From positions 496,001-560,000 of the forward strand of contig BPUI01000001.1 of NCBI GenBank assembly GCA_019973575.1: 64,000 nt of DNA, in the 5' to 3' direction. A model generated the notes under the pieces. It made no database searches. It was not told the DNA's origin and was given only the letters and a program-made list of their open reading frames with translations. The position numbers and the translations under genes were made by a program. This stretch comes from Gemmatimonadetes bacterium T265. Its GTDB lineage: Bacteria; Gemmatimonadota; Gemmatimonadetes; Gemmatimonadales; Gemmatimonadaceae. Below are positions 17,709 through 27,177 of this stretch, piece after piece (within the stretch, counting starts at the first letter, position 1; every line of letters begins with the position of its first letter).

Positions 17709-18728
17709 TCAGCCGCGCACGCGCGCGACGAGCTCGTTCGTGAACTCGTCGGTGCCGGCCGTGCCGCCGAGGTCGCGCGTGAGCACGCGCCCCTCGCGCA
17801 CCTGCGCCTCGAAGGCGTCGCGGATGCGGTCGCCGCGCTCCTTCTGCCCCATGTGGTCGAGCATCATCGCCGCCGCGAGGACGAGCGCGCCCGGGTTGGC
17901 GACGTTCTTTCCGGCGATGTCGGGCGCGGTCCCGTGCACCGCCTCGAAGATCGCCGCCCCCTCGCCGATGTTCGCCCCGGGCGCGAGCCCCAGCCCGCCG
18001 ACGAGCCCCGAGATCTGGTCCGAGAGGATGTCGCCGAACATGTTCGTCGTCACGATCACGTCGAACTGCTCGGGGGCGATGACGAGCTTCATCGCCATCG
18101 CGTCGATGATCTGCGTGTCGAAGGCGATGCGCCCCTCGTACTCGCGCGCGATCTCCTTGCCGACGTCGAGGAAGAGCCCCTGCGAGAACTTGAGGATGTT
18201 CGCCTTGTGCACGAGCGTGACCTTCTGGCGCCCGTGCGCCACGGCGTACTCGAACGCGTAGCGGATGATCCGCTCCGACCCGTAGCGCGTGATGACGAGC
18301 GTCGACTCCGCCGCCGCCTTCGGGTCGTTGCCGATCTTGATGTAGTGCTCGACTCCGATGTAGAGCCCCTCGGTGTTCTCGCGCACGAGCACCGTGTCGA
18401 CCTTGTCGAAGCGGCCGCCGCGGAGCATCACGTGCGCCGGGCGCACGTTCGCGTACAGGTCGAACGTCTTGCGCAGCGCGACGTTCACCGAGCGGAACCC
18501 CTCGCCCACCGGCGTCTCGAGCGGCCCCTTGAGGGCGAGGCGCGTGCGCCGGATCGAGTCGAGGGTCGCGTCGGGGATCGGGTCGTGGTAGCGCGAGACG
18601 CCGGCCTGCCCGGCGACCTGGACGTCGTAGTCGAGGTCGGCGCCTGCGGCCTCGAGGACGCGGACCGTGGCGTCGGCGATGCTCGGGCCGATGCCGTCGC
18701 CGGGGATGAGCGTGACAGTCGTGGGCAT
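17709..18728 (-). CDS. NAD-dependent isocitrate dehydrogenase (isopropylmalate dehydrogenase family)
   Basis: This 339-residue enzyme starts at ATG 18728, with AGGAG about 12 bases upstream. Family motifs are TLIPGDGIGPSI, FRSVNVALRKTFDLYANVRP, VRENTEGLYIGVEHY, KVTLVHKANILKFSQGLF, VTTNMFGDILSDQISGLVGG, and ANIGEGAAIFEAVHGTAPDI with IAGKNVANP. The short monofunctional length and the VRENTEG..GVEH segment fit NAD-type isocitrate dehydrogenase of the TCA cycle better than LeuB. Homoisocitrate dehydrogenase is an alternative. It is transcribed divergently from cstA, sharing a 141-bp upstream region. Confidence 0.85.
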   Translation of the reverse strand: MPTTVTLIPGDGIGPSIADATVRVLEAAGADLDYDVQVAGQAGVSRYHDPIPDATLDSIRRTRLALKGPLETPVGEGFRSVNVALRKTFDLYANVRPAHVMLRGGRFDKVDTVLVRENTEGLYIGVEHYIKIGNDPKAAAESTLVITRYGSERIIRYAFEYAVAHGRQKVTLVHKANILKFSQGLFLDVGKEIAREYEGRIAFDTQIIDAMAMKLVIAPEQFDVIVTTNMFGDILSDQISGLVGGLGLAPGANIGEGAAIFEAVHGTAPDIAGKNVANPGALVLAAAMMLDHMGQKERGDRIRDAFEAQVREGRVLTRDLGGTAGTDEFTNELVARVRG

Positions 18729-18869
18729 GGGGCGCGGCTCCTGGGCGTGGCGGGGCACTCCCCCGCGGGCCCCCCGGGGCGGACCGGGTCGGGGGGAGGC
18801 GGAAGGTAACCCCCGGTCCGGACCCCCTTCCAGCACTTGACGCGGCCGTCCCGCTCGTAACGTTCGGCC

Positions 18870-20960
18870 ATGCGCCGCCCCACCGCACGCGCCCTCCCGG
18901 GCGCCCTCCTCTGGCTCGCCGTCGCCCTGCTCGGCGCAGCCGCGTTCGCCGTCGTCGCCCTCGCGCGTGGCGAGCCCGTCAACGCCGCGTGGCTCGTCAC
19001 GGCCGCCGTCTGCACCTACCTCGTCGCGTACCGGTTCTACGGCCGCGCGATCGCCCGCGGGCTCTTCGCCCTCGACCCCGACCGGCCGACGCCGGCGCAC
19101 CGGCTGGCCGACGGGCGCGACTACGTGCCGACCAACCGCTGGGTCGTCTTCGGCCACCACTTCGCGGCGATCGCCGGCCCCGGCCCCCTCGTCGGCCCGA
19201 CGCTCGCCGCGCAGTTCGGCTACCTGCCGGGCGCGCTCTGGCTGATCGTCGGCGTCGCGCTCGCGGGCGCGGTGCAGGACTTCGTCATCCTCTGCGCCTC
19301 GCTCCGCCGCGACGGCGCGTCGTTAGGCCAGATGGCCCGCGACGAGATCGGCCCGGTCGCCGGGCTCGCCGCGCAGCTCGCCGTGCTCGGCATCATGGTC
19401 GTGCTGATCTCGGTCATCGCGCTCGTGGTGGTGAACGCGCTCGCCGAGTCGCCGTGGGGGACGGTGACCGTGGCGCTGACGATCCCGATCGCGCTCCTGA
19501 TGGGCGGCTACCTGCGCTGGGCGAGGCCCGGGCGCGTGCTCGAGGCGACCGCGATGGGGCTCGTCCTCCTCGCCGCCGCGCTCTGGGCCGGCCGCGCCGT
19601 CGCCGGCAGCCCGGCGCTCGCCCCGCTCTTCACGCTCTCCAAGCCCGCGCTCGCCTTCATCCTCATGGGCTACGGCTTCGCGGCGAGCGTGCTCCCGGTG
19701 TGGCTGCTGCTCGCCCCGCGCGACTACCTGAGCGCGTTCGTGAAGATCGGGGTCGTCGTCGCGCTCGCGCTCGGGATCGTCGTCGCGCACCCGCCGCTCG
19801 CGATGCCCGCGGTGACGCGCTTCGTCGACGGCACGGGGCCGGTGTTCGCGGGCAGGGTGTTCCCGTTCGTCTTCATCACCATCGCCTGCGGCGCGATCTC
19901 GGGGTTCCACGCGCTGATCGCGAGCGGCACCACGCCCAAGCTCCTCGACCGGGAGACCGACGCCCCGCTCGTCGGCTACGGCGCGATGCTCACGGAGTCG
20001 CTGGTCGCCGTGATGGCGCTCGTCGGCGCGTGCGTGCTCACCCCGGGCGTCTACTTCGCGATCAACGCCCCCGCCGGCGTGCTCGGCGCCACGGCCGCGA
20101 GCGCGGCCGCGAAGATCGCGACCTGGGGCTTCGCGGTGAGCCCGGCGGAGCTCGACGCGCTCGCGCGGCAGGTGGGCGAGCACACGCTCCTCTCGCGCAC
20201 CGGCGGCGCGCCGTCGCTCGCGGTCGGCATGGCGCACCTGTTCAGCGGGGTGCTCGGCGGCCGGACGGCGATGGCGCTCTGGTACCACTTCGCGATCATG
20301 TTCGAGGCCCTGTTCATCCTCACGACGCTCGACGCGGGCACGCGCGTCGGGCGCTTCATGCTCCAGGACCTCGCGGGGCACGCGTGGGCGCCGATGCGCC
20401 GCGTGTCGTGGACGCCGGGCGCGGTGCTCGCGAGCCTGCTCTTCGTCGCCGCCTGGGGCCATTTTCTCTACCAGGGCGTGAGCGACCCGCTCGGCGGGAT
20501 CAACTCGCTCTGGCCGCTCTTCGGCATCGCCAACCAGCTGCTCGCCGCCGTCGCGCTGTGCGTCGGGACGACGGTGATCGTCCGCATGGGCAAGGCGCGC
20601 TGGATGCCGGTCATGCTCGCGCCGCTCGCCTGGCTGCTCGTCGTCACGTTCACGACGGGGCTCACGAAGCTCTTCTCCGCCGACCCGAAGCTCGGCTTCT
20701 TCGCGCACGCGCGAACGTTAGGCGCTGCCGTCGCGGGCGGGGGCGCGCTCCCCGCTGGCGTCGCGTCGGCGGCCGCGGCGCGGCGGATGATCGGCAACGA
20801 CTACCTGGACGCGGCGGTCGCCGGCTTCTTCCTCGCCGCGGTGCTCGTCGTGCTCGCGGCGTCCGCCCGCGTGTGGTGGCGCGCGCTCGCGGGCAGCGGG
20901 TCGGGGCGGGCGCGGGGGTTCGGCGCCACCCCGACGCCGGCGCCGATGGCGGGGGATTGA
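18870..20960 (+). CDS. cstA: Carbon starvation protein A, peptide/pyruvate transporter family
   Basis: This 696-residue polytopic membrane protein has about 16-18 hydrophobic segments. CstA signatures include VPTNRWVVFGHHFAAIAGPG, LVGPTLAAQFGYLPGALW, GGLG-like turns, IACGAISGFHALIASGTTPK, and WPLFGIANQLLAAVALCVGTT. CstA/BtsT proteins import pyruvate or peptides. They usually sit beside a short YbdD/YjiX gene; here such a gene is about 22 kb away at 42724. No signal for regulation was found in the short upstream region shared with the isocitrate dehydrogenase gene. Confidence 0.93.
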   Translation: MRRPTARALPGALLWLAVALLGAAAFAVVALARGEPVNAAWLVTAAVCTYLVAYRFYGRAIARGLFALDPDRPTPAHRLADGRDYVPTNRWVVFGHHFAAIAGPGPLVGPTLAAQFGYLPGALWLIVGVALAGAVQDFVILCASLRRDGASLGQMARDEIGPVAGLAAQLAVLGIMVVLISVIALVVVNALAESPWGTVTVALTIPIALLMGGYLRWARPGRVLEATAMGLVLLAAALWAGRAVAGSPALAPLFTLSKPALAFILMGYGFAASVLPVWLLLAPRDYLSAFVKIGVVVALALGIVVAHPPLAMPAVTRFVDGTGPVFAGRVFPFVFITIACGAISGFHALIASGTTPKLLDRETDAPLVGYGAMLTESLVAVMALVGACVLTPGVYFAINAPAGVLGATAASAAAKIATWGFAVSPAELDALARQVGEHTLLSRTGGAPSLAVGMAHLFSGVLGGRTAMALWYHFAIMFEALFILTTLDAGTRVGRFMLQDLAGHAWAPMRRVSWTPGAVLASLLFVAAWGHFLYQGVSDPLGGINSLWPLFGIANQLLAAVALCVGTTVIVRMGKARWMPVMLAPLAWLLVVTFTTGLTKLFSADPKLGFFAHARTLGAAVAGGGALPAGVASAAAARRMIGNDYLDAAVAGFFLAAVLVVLAASARVWWRALAGSGSGRARGFGATPTPAPMAGD

Positions 20961-21577
20961 CGAACGCCGAATGACGGCCGAGTGGGCCGACCGGTCGACT
21001 GCCGTTCACGACGTGTCCAGCGTTCCGGCGTCTCGACGTGTGGGCGATCCGGCAGCGTGCAATCGACGTTCGGCCACGGACCGTTCCGAACGCGGGCAGG
21101 TCAGCGGGACGAAGTGATCCCGACCGAAGCGCGCGGGACTATGGCGTCGTCGTACCGGGGTGCCGCGGCCCCGCGGTGATGGAAGCCGCGGTTCGTCGCT
21201 CATCGCTGACGAGGGGTCGGTTCATCACGCGGTAGACGCCCCGGCGACGTCGCTCCTGCCATGCGGAGAGGCGTCGAGCGCCGGTGTCCAAGTGAAATTC
21301 GGGCGATGGTGCGGGCGTCACCTCGACCGCGGCCGTCGGGCTACAACGCCCGAGCGCACCGACGCCGCACGCGCGTCATGCCGCCGCCCACCGGCGCGCT
21401 ACGTCCGACTGCTGCGTCGTGCACGGCGGCGTCCGGGAACTCGTCGGCGTCGGCGCGGGCGGGACGTTGTTTGTGGTACCGGATTTCGCGACGCGAACCG
21501 GCTACGACCGAAGCTGGCCGCGTGTGTCGACGCGACGACTCCCAGAAACGACGGTTGCGGGCCGACGCGTCCGGCGG
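20961..21577. other. Gene-free region of about 600 bp
   Basis: Short open frames on both strands show no recognisable protein or consistent third-position GC bias. The composition is rich in CGA/CGTCG and slightly less GC-rich than the flanking genes. I see no clear promoter, RNA gene or repeat in it. Confidence 0.55.
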
Positions 21578-22522
21578 TTACGGCCCCGACGGTCCCGCGC
21601 CGGCCGGCGCGGGAGACGCCGGCGCGGGGGACGCCGCCTCGGGGGCCTCGGGGCGGTGGTCGAAGCTGAGCACGCGGGCGAGCCGCCACCGCCCGTCGGG
21701 CTGCTGGCGCCAGAGGTGGACGAAGCGGGCGCCCCCGCCCGGCGCGCCGTCGCGCCGCACGAAGCGGTGCTCGCCCGCCTCGACCGCCCCGTAGTCGCGG
21801 ATCGGGTACACGCGCAGGCTCCCCGGCACGAGCACCCGCGCGATGCCCTGCGCGCGCGGGCAGTTCGCGGCGAGCCGCCGGAAATCGTCGCGCACCTGGT
21901 GGCCCGCGTGGAAGCCGGTCAGGTCGTGGTAGAACTCCACGTCGTCGGCGAGCAGGGCCTCGACCGCCGCGGTGTCGCACCGCACGTAGCTCGCGTCGAA
22001 GAGCAGGCTGTCCAGCCGGGCGACCGCGGCGTATAGCGCGCCACCGGTCGGGGTCTCGGCGGCTGCCGGGGTGACCGTCGGAGCAGCCGCCGGGCGCGCG
22101 TCGCGCGGGCCGCGCAGGCGTACGCCGGGCCCGCGGACGGTGACAGCCACGGCCCGCCCGCGCTCGACGGCGAACGTGAGCGTGAACTCGGGCGCCGCGT
22201 CCGGGTGGAACGCGTCCGGGCCCGAGGGCACGAGGCGCGTCGGCGCATTCGCCCGCAGCTGCCCCGACAGCCCGCCGCCCTGCTCGAACACGCGCAGCGG
22301 CGTGTCGGGGCCGCCCGCGCTGTCGGCGAGCGTGTACTGGCCCACGTAGCGCGCGTAGTGCCCCCGCGCGACGCTGTCGAGCGATGCGGGCGGGTTGGCG
22401 GCGGCGTGCGCGACCGGACCGACGGGCGCGGGTTGGGGGGCACGCGGCGGCGCGGGTTGGGCGGCGGACGTCGAGGCGGCCCCGAGGCCGAGCAAGAGCG
22501 CGGCGAACGGCGGAATGCGCAC
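21578..22522 (-). CDS. Exported protein with C-terminal SnoaL/DUF4440-like domain
   Basis: This 314-residue protein has a signal peptide (about 1-21, ASTSAAQP) and a Pro/Ala-rich linker. A middle domain, about 55-135, resembles C-terminal domains of exported serine-hydrolase-like proteins (LDSVARGHYARYVGQYTL, FTLTFAVERGRAVAVTV). The C-terminal domain, about 160-300, matches SnoaL/DUF4440 NTF2-like folds: LDSLLFDASYVRCDTAAVEALLADDVEFYHDLTGFHAG and RFVHLWRQQPDGRWRLARVLSFDHRP. NTF2-like domains bind small molecules or catalyse isomerase-type reactions; the ligand is unknown. The tail is Pro/Ala-rich. Confidence 0.75.
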   Translation of the reverse strand: MRIPPFAALLLGLGAASTSAAQPAPPRAPQPAPVGPVAHAAANPPASLDSVARGHYARYVGQYTLADSAGGPDTPLRVFEQGGGLSGQLRANAPTRLVPSGPDAFHPDAAPEFTLTFAVERGRAVAVTVRGPGVRLRGPRDARPAAAPTVTPAAAETPTGGALYAAVARLDSLLFDASYVRCDTAAVEALLADDVEFYHDLTGFHAGHQVRDDFRRLAANCPRAQGIARVLVPGSLRVYPIRDYGAVEAGEHRFVRRDGAPGGGARFVHLWRQQPDGRWRLARVLSFDHRPEAPEAASPAPASPAPAGAGPSGP

Positions 22523-23119
22523 GGAGACTGGGCGGAGCGAGGTGGCCCCGCGCGCCGGCGCGCGGGTGTGCGTGGAGCGGCGGCCGACGGCGCCGCCGCG
22601 GGGTGCTACGGGCCGGCGGCGGCCGCGGTTTCAGGCGCGGTGTCGGACGGCGAGCACGGGCCGCCTAACGTTCCGAGGCCGGGCCCGGTCGAATGCCGCG
22701 ACCCGTCGGGTCGCCCCGCCGTCGCGTTGCGCCGCTCACGAACAGAAACCCCCGTGTTCTGCGCCTGATGTACCGCCGGCCCGGCGTGTCAGCGTCTCAC
22801 GCCGGCGTGAGTTTCGGGGCAGCACGGCCGACGGCCCTCCGCGGCGTCGGAACTCGTCGCGGCTGCAAGATGGCCTAACGGCCGAGAGACGCGGCCGGCT
22901 CCCGCAGAACCGACGGTGCGTGTCGGCCCGAGACGCTGAGTGGAGGCACCGGCCGGGTCGGGCACCTGCGTCGGCGCGGGGCGTCATCTCGTGCCGGCTG
23001 ACGTTAGGCCCGCGACACTCGAACAGGCGGCGGGCGCCCCGGTTCGCGGGCGCGACCGCCAGGCGCGCGAGCCGCGTCCCGGCTTGGCGCACGACGTCGG
23101 AGACCGCCTCACCACCGCG
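22523..23119. other. Gene-free region of about 600 bp
   Basis: No coding sequence could be supported. It separates the SnoaL-like gene from the decayed SDR gene and looks like a degraded extension of the same remnant region. Two GCCTAAC words and one GTTAGGC occur (near 22668, 22874 and 23004). Confidence 0.5.
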
Positions 23120-23575
23120 TCACCACGGGATCGTCGTGTTTTCCCAGCGCGTGAAGGTGCCCGACGGACCGGCCGGGCCGAGCAGGGCCACGCGCACCAC
23201 TTCACGAGCACCGTCTTCGACCGACTCGAGGGCCGCGTTGCTGGCGAGGCTCAGCTTCGCGTACTCTTGGAGGGACGGGCCGAGTTGCTGCTTTCGGGTG
23301 TTCGAGATCGCGGCGTTGATGACGAGCAGATCGAGGCGGCCGAACTCCGAGCCGACGCGCTCCGCCGCGGCGGCAATCGACGCCCGGTCCGTCACGTCGA
23401 GTTGGAGCGCGATGGCGCCCGGCCCGATCGCTTGGGCCGCCGCCTCGCCCCTCGCGAGATCGCGCGACCCGAGCAGCACGGTGGCTCCGCGCGCCGCGAG
23501 TGCCTTCGCGACATGAAAGCGGACCCCCCGATTGGCCCCGGTGATCCGGGCGAGGCGTGGATCCGGCATGGTCAT
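23120..23575 (-). pseudogene. Internally deleted short-chain dehydrogenase/reductase remnant
   Basis: The frame encodes 151 residues against about 230-250 for classical SDRs. The N-terminal half is an SDR Rossmann start (TGANRGVRFHVAKALAARG, DVTDRASI, GRLDLLVINAA). The last Gly of TGxxxGxG is Arg and the NAG motif reads NAA. After about residue 110 the sequence jumps to a typical SDR C-terminus (GAREVVRVALLGPAGPSG, ENTTIPW). The segment with the catalytic Ser and YxxxK is missing. I infer an internal deletion and loss of function. A TetR-type remnant is divergent next to it, the usual SDR-regulator pairing. Confidence 0.75.
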
Positions 23576-23655
23576 CTCCTGTGCGCTTGGATCGAAGCTC
23601 AGCTCCGCCGCGTTAGCTTGGCCGATACGGAACAGTCAGGCGCAACCTCGATGCG

Positions 23656-24177
23656 TTGCCGCAGGCAACCAAGGCGGTGTTTGCCGCCTCCGGCGTGGAT
23701 GCGCCGGTGCGCGAAATCGCGGAACAGGCCGGCGTTGGCATCGGCACGGTGTACCGACATTTCCCGCAGCGCTCGGACTTGATCGCCGCCGTGTTCCGTC
23801 GTGAGATCGACGCCTGCGCGGACGCCGCGCGGACCGTCGCGGCCGAGCACGAGCCGTTCGAAGCGCTGGCGCATTGGGTGCAGCGATACACGGCGTTCGT
23901 TGCCACCAAGCGCGGGCTCGCCAAGGTGCTGCACTCGGGCGATCCGGCGTTCGACAGCTTACCGGCGTACTTCGACCAACGGCTGCGTCCCGCCCTCGCT
24001 CCCCTCCTCGAAGCGGCCGCCGCGGCCGGCCAGGTCCGCGACGGGGTCGATGCGAACGACCTCTTAGTCGCAGTGGCGAGCTTGTGCATGTCCGCCCACG
24101 GTGACGGATCGGACCTCGCAGAACGTATGGTCGCCCGTCACCCGCGCCACGAGTACGCCGCATCTCGGAGCGGATGA
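23656..24177 (+). pseudogene. TetR-family regulator, N-terminally truncated, probably decaying
   Basis: The product has a TetR helix-turn-helix (APVREIAEQAGVGIGTVYRHFPQRSDLIAAVF). A ligand domain follows (FEALAHWVQRYTAFVATKRGLAKVLHSG, LPAYFDQRLRPALAPLLEAAAAAG, LLVAVASLCMSAHGDGSDLAERMVA). The only plausible start is TTG 23656, in front of PQATKAVF; in frame upstream, RRNLDAL is visible with no ATG or GTG before the stop at 23614. The C-terminus departs from the family after ERMVA (RHPRHEYAASRSG), as if frame-shifted. It may still bind DNA, but both ends look eroded, like the adjacent SDR. Confidence 0.65.
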
Positions 24178-24327
24178 GCCCGGCTGTGTCCCGGGCAGCG
24201 CTCTCCTGAGCGGTGGCGGGCACCCGCCGCGAGACGTGAGACACCCCCGACCCGGGCGTTTGCGCGACGAAGTGCCCGGCGTCGCGTTCGGCCGCGGTCC
24301 GGGTGCTGTGATCCGCCGCGCGCGGCG

Positions 24328-27177
24328 TCAGCGCCTTGCGCGCCGCGCCTGCTCGCACGCCGCAACCCCCGCGCGCAGCTGGACGAGGCCCGCGTCGCCG
24401 GGCGGCGCGCCCGGGTGCCGCGCCGTATACGCGGCCAGCGCCCGCCGGGCGAGGGGTCCGGCACGCCGGCAGTCGCCGTCGGCCCGCAGCAGCGACGCCA
24501 GGGCGGCGAGGAGCTGCGCGTCCCGCCCGGGCGGCTCGGGCGCGGGGGCAGTCGCGCCCCGCGCCGGCGCGGCCGACGCCGGCTCGTACCGCGCCTTCCG
24601 GACGCTCGCCACGGCGTCGAGGGCGGCGGTCTCGCGCCCGCGCTGCGCCTCGACGACGGCGAGCGTCTCGAGTGCCCGGCGCACTAGCGGGTGGTCGGGG
24701 CCGAGGGCGGCCGTAAACGAGGCCACGGCGTGCCGCAGCGCGTCCGCGGCCCCAGCGGCGTCGCGCCGGAGCTGCAGGATGGTGCCGAGGGTCAGGTAGC
24801 TGCCGCCCGCGTCCCGGCTGAACTCCCCGTTCAGCCGCCGCCGGGTGTCGAGCACGCGGCGCTGGACCCGCTCGGCTTCCGCGTACTCCCGCTTCGCCAG
24901 CAGCACCCACGACAGCTCGGACTCCGTGTAGAGCACGTCCGGGTGGCCGGCCGGGAGGCGGCGGCGCTGGATCGCGAGCGCCCACCGCACCGCGCGCTCC
25001 GCCTCGCGCACCCGGCCGACCTCGTTCAACACCGTCCCGAGGCGCTGGTACGCCACGGCCACCGCGGGATGCTCGGGGCCCAGCCACCGCTCGCGGATCG
25101 CGATCGTCTCCCGAGCGAGGGCCTCGTCCGCGGCGTAGTCGCCGACGTCGTACCGGACCAGGCCGAACTGCTCGAGGGCGTCGGCGAGCGCGGGCCCGGG
25201 GGTGCGCCGCCGGCTCGCGATTACCTGGCGGAGCAGGCGCCCGGCCTCGGCGAACCGCGCCTGGATGCGGTACACGGTGGCGAGTTCGTATCGCGTTGCA
25301 TCCAGATCGGCGTCGTGGTCGCCCGGGAGCGCGGCGCGAATCGCCAGCGCCCGGCCGAGCAGCGTGTCCGCCCCGCGCAGGTCGCTCCGGAGGCGGCGGC
25401 TGACACCGAGGTCGTGCAGGACGCCCGCGAGTTCGGCGTCGGGGCCGGCCCGCGCGCCCACGAGCTGCCGCCGCGTCGCGAGGGCGCGCCGGAGCAGCGT
25501 GTCGGCCTGGTCGTAGCGGCCGAGGCTCAGCGCGACGGCTCCTAACGTGTGGAGCAGTTCGGCGCGCACCGCGGGCTGCCGCGCCAGCTCCCGCTCCAGC
25601 CGCTCGGCGCCGAGCCCCAGGCGCTCGTCCGATCCGACGCCCGCCGCCGCGGGCCCGGCCGCGCCGGTCCGGTACGGGTCGGCGTCGCGGATAAGCGCGG
25701 TCACGAAGCGCGTGACCTGCCGCGCCTTGGCCGCCTCGGCCGTGGCCCGCGCGAGCGCCTGCCGCGTGCGCGCCTGCTGGACGCTGGTCACGGTCGCGGT
25801 GCCCGCCAACAGTGCGAACAGGCCCGTCGCCGCGGCGACGCCCCAGCCGTTGCGGCGGACGAAGGCGCGCGCCCGGTACGCCGGGCTGTCCGGCCGCGCG
25901 CGGACGGGGAACCCCGTGCGGTGGCGCCGCAGGTCGTCGAGCAACTCGGCGGCCGAGGCGTAGCGCCGCTCGGGGTCGGGGTCGAGCGCCTTGAGGACGA
26001 TGGTATCGAGGTCGCCGGCGAGCTGACGACGCAGCCGGTCGGGCGTGGTGCCACGGGCGGCGGCGACCGCAGCGGCGGAGTGACCCGCGCGGGCGCGCGC
26101 GGCCGCCGCGGACGGGCGCGTCGGGTGCCAGTCGGCGTCGGGCCCCGCGGCGGCGCCGAGGGATCTTCCGTAACCGGCGCCGCCGCGGGGCACACGGGAG
26201 GGCAGTTCATGCGGCCGCCGCCCCGCGAGCAGCTCGTAGAGCACGACGCCTAACGCATAGACGTCGGTGGCCGTGGTCACCGGCTCGCCGCGCGCCTGTT
26301 CGGGGGCGGCGTACTCGGGCGTCAGCAGGCGCACACCGGCCTCGGTCAGCCCCACTCCCGTGCCGCCCGTCGCCGCGCCGGCGCCCTCCGCGTCGTCTGC
26401 GAGCAGCTTGGCGATGCCGAAGTCGAGGAGCTTGACGTCCCCGTCGGCCGTGACGAGCAGGTTCGAGGGCTTGAGGTCGCGGTGCACCACGAGGTTGCGG
26501 TGCGCGTAGGCCACCGCCTCGCACGCCTGCTCGACGAGCGCGAGCCGCGCCGCCACGCCGAGCCGGCGCGCGTCGCAGTACCGGTCGAGCGGCCAGCCGT
26601 CGACGTACTCCATCGCGAACCAGGGCGTGCCGGCGTCCACGCCCCCGTCGTCGACCACGCCGGCGTCGAGCAGCCGCGCGACGTGCGGGTGGTCGAGCCG
26701 GGCGAGCACGCGCCGCTCGACGAGGAAACGACCGACGCGCTCGGGCGCGGCCAGGCCGCCGCGCACCAGCTTGAGCGCGACCCGCCGGCCGACGTCCTCG
26801 CGCTCGGCCAGGTACACCGTGCCCATCCCGCCGCGCCCCAGCTCGCGCACCAGCCGGTACGGGCCCACGCGCCGGCCGGCCACCGCCGGGACGTCGGCCG
26901 CCACGTCCGGCGCGGGCGCGAACGCGGCGAGCGGCGGCCCCAGCCGAACCGAAGCGTCCGCGTCGGCGACGAGCAGGTCTTCGACCATCGCGCGCAGCGC
27001 GGCGTCACCCGCGCACGCGGCGTCGAGCACCGCCGCGCGCGCGGTCGGCGCGCGCTCGACCGCCGCGTCGAACGCCGCGCGCGCCCGCCGCCACCGCTCG
27101 GGCGTGAGCGCGCCCGGCGGCGCGTTCGGGGGTACGCCCGGCGGCGCGTCGGCGGCCGGCGGGGTGGCGTTAGGCAT
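24328..27177 (-). CDS. Serine/threonine protein kinase with TM helix and TPR sensor region
   Basis: This 949-residue protein starts at ATG 27177, whose first 8 bases overlap the stop of the sigma gene. The kinase domain is residues about 106-420: GRGGMGTVY (114-122), Lys136, HRDLKPSN (232-239), DFG (252-254), and APEQARGEP. A transmembrane segment lies at about 444-463 (GWGVAAATGLFALLAGTATV). Beyond it are TPR repeats with the A..LLRRAL, HPDVLYTESELSWVLL and GPDHPLVRRALETLAVVEAQRG pattern, probably extracytoplasmic. Kinases of this build are typically paired with TIGR02999-type ECF sigmas; the kinase may phosphorylate the sigma factor in response to an envelope signal. Confidence 0.92.
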   Translation of the reverse strand: MPNATPPAADAPPGVPPNAPPGALTPERWRRARAAFDAAVERAPTARAAVLDAACAGDAALRAMVEDLLVADADASVRLGPPLAAFAPAPDVAADVPAVAGRRVGPYRLVRELGRGGMGTVYLAEREDVGRRVALKLVRGGLAAPERVGRFLVERRVLARLDHPHVARLLDAGVVDDGGVDAGTPWFAMEYVDGWPLDRYCDARRLGVAARLALVEQACEAVAYAHRNLVVHRDLKPSNLLVTADGDVKLLDFGIAKLLADDAEGAGAATGGTGVGLTEAGVRLLTPEYAAPEQARGEPVTTATDVYALGVVLYELLAGRRPHELPSRVPRGGAGYGRSLGAAAGPDADWHPTRPSAAAARARAGHSAAAVAAARGTTPDRLRRQLAGDLDTIVLKALDPDPERRYASAAELLDDLRRHRTGFPVRARPDSPAYRARAFVRRNGWGVAAATGLFALLAGTATVTSVQQARTRQALARATAEAAKARQVTRFVTALIRDADPYRTGAAGPAAAGVGSDERLGLGAERLERELARQPAVRAELLHTLGAVALSLGRYDQADTLLRRALATRRQLVGARAGPDAELAGVLHDLGVSRRLRSDLRGADTLLGRALAIRAALPGDHDADLDATRYELATVYRIQARFAEAGRLLRQVIASRRRTPGPALADALEQFGLVRYDVGDYAADEALARETIAIRERWLGPEHPAVAVAYQRLGTVLNEVGRVREAERAVRWALAIQRRRLPAGHPDVLYTESELSWVLLAKREYAEAERVQRRVLDTRRRLNGEFSRDAGGSYLTLGTILQLRRDAAGAADALRHAVASFTAALGPDHPLVRRALETLAVVEAQRGRETAALDAVASVRKARYEPASAAPARGATAPAPEPPGRDAQLLAALASLLRADGDCRRAGPLARRALAAYTARHPGAPPGDAGLVQLRAGVAACEQARRARR

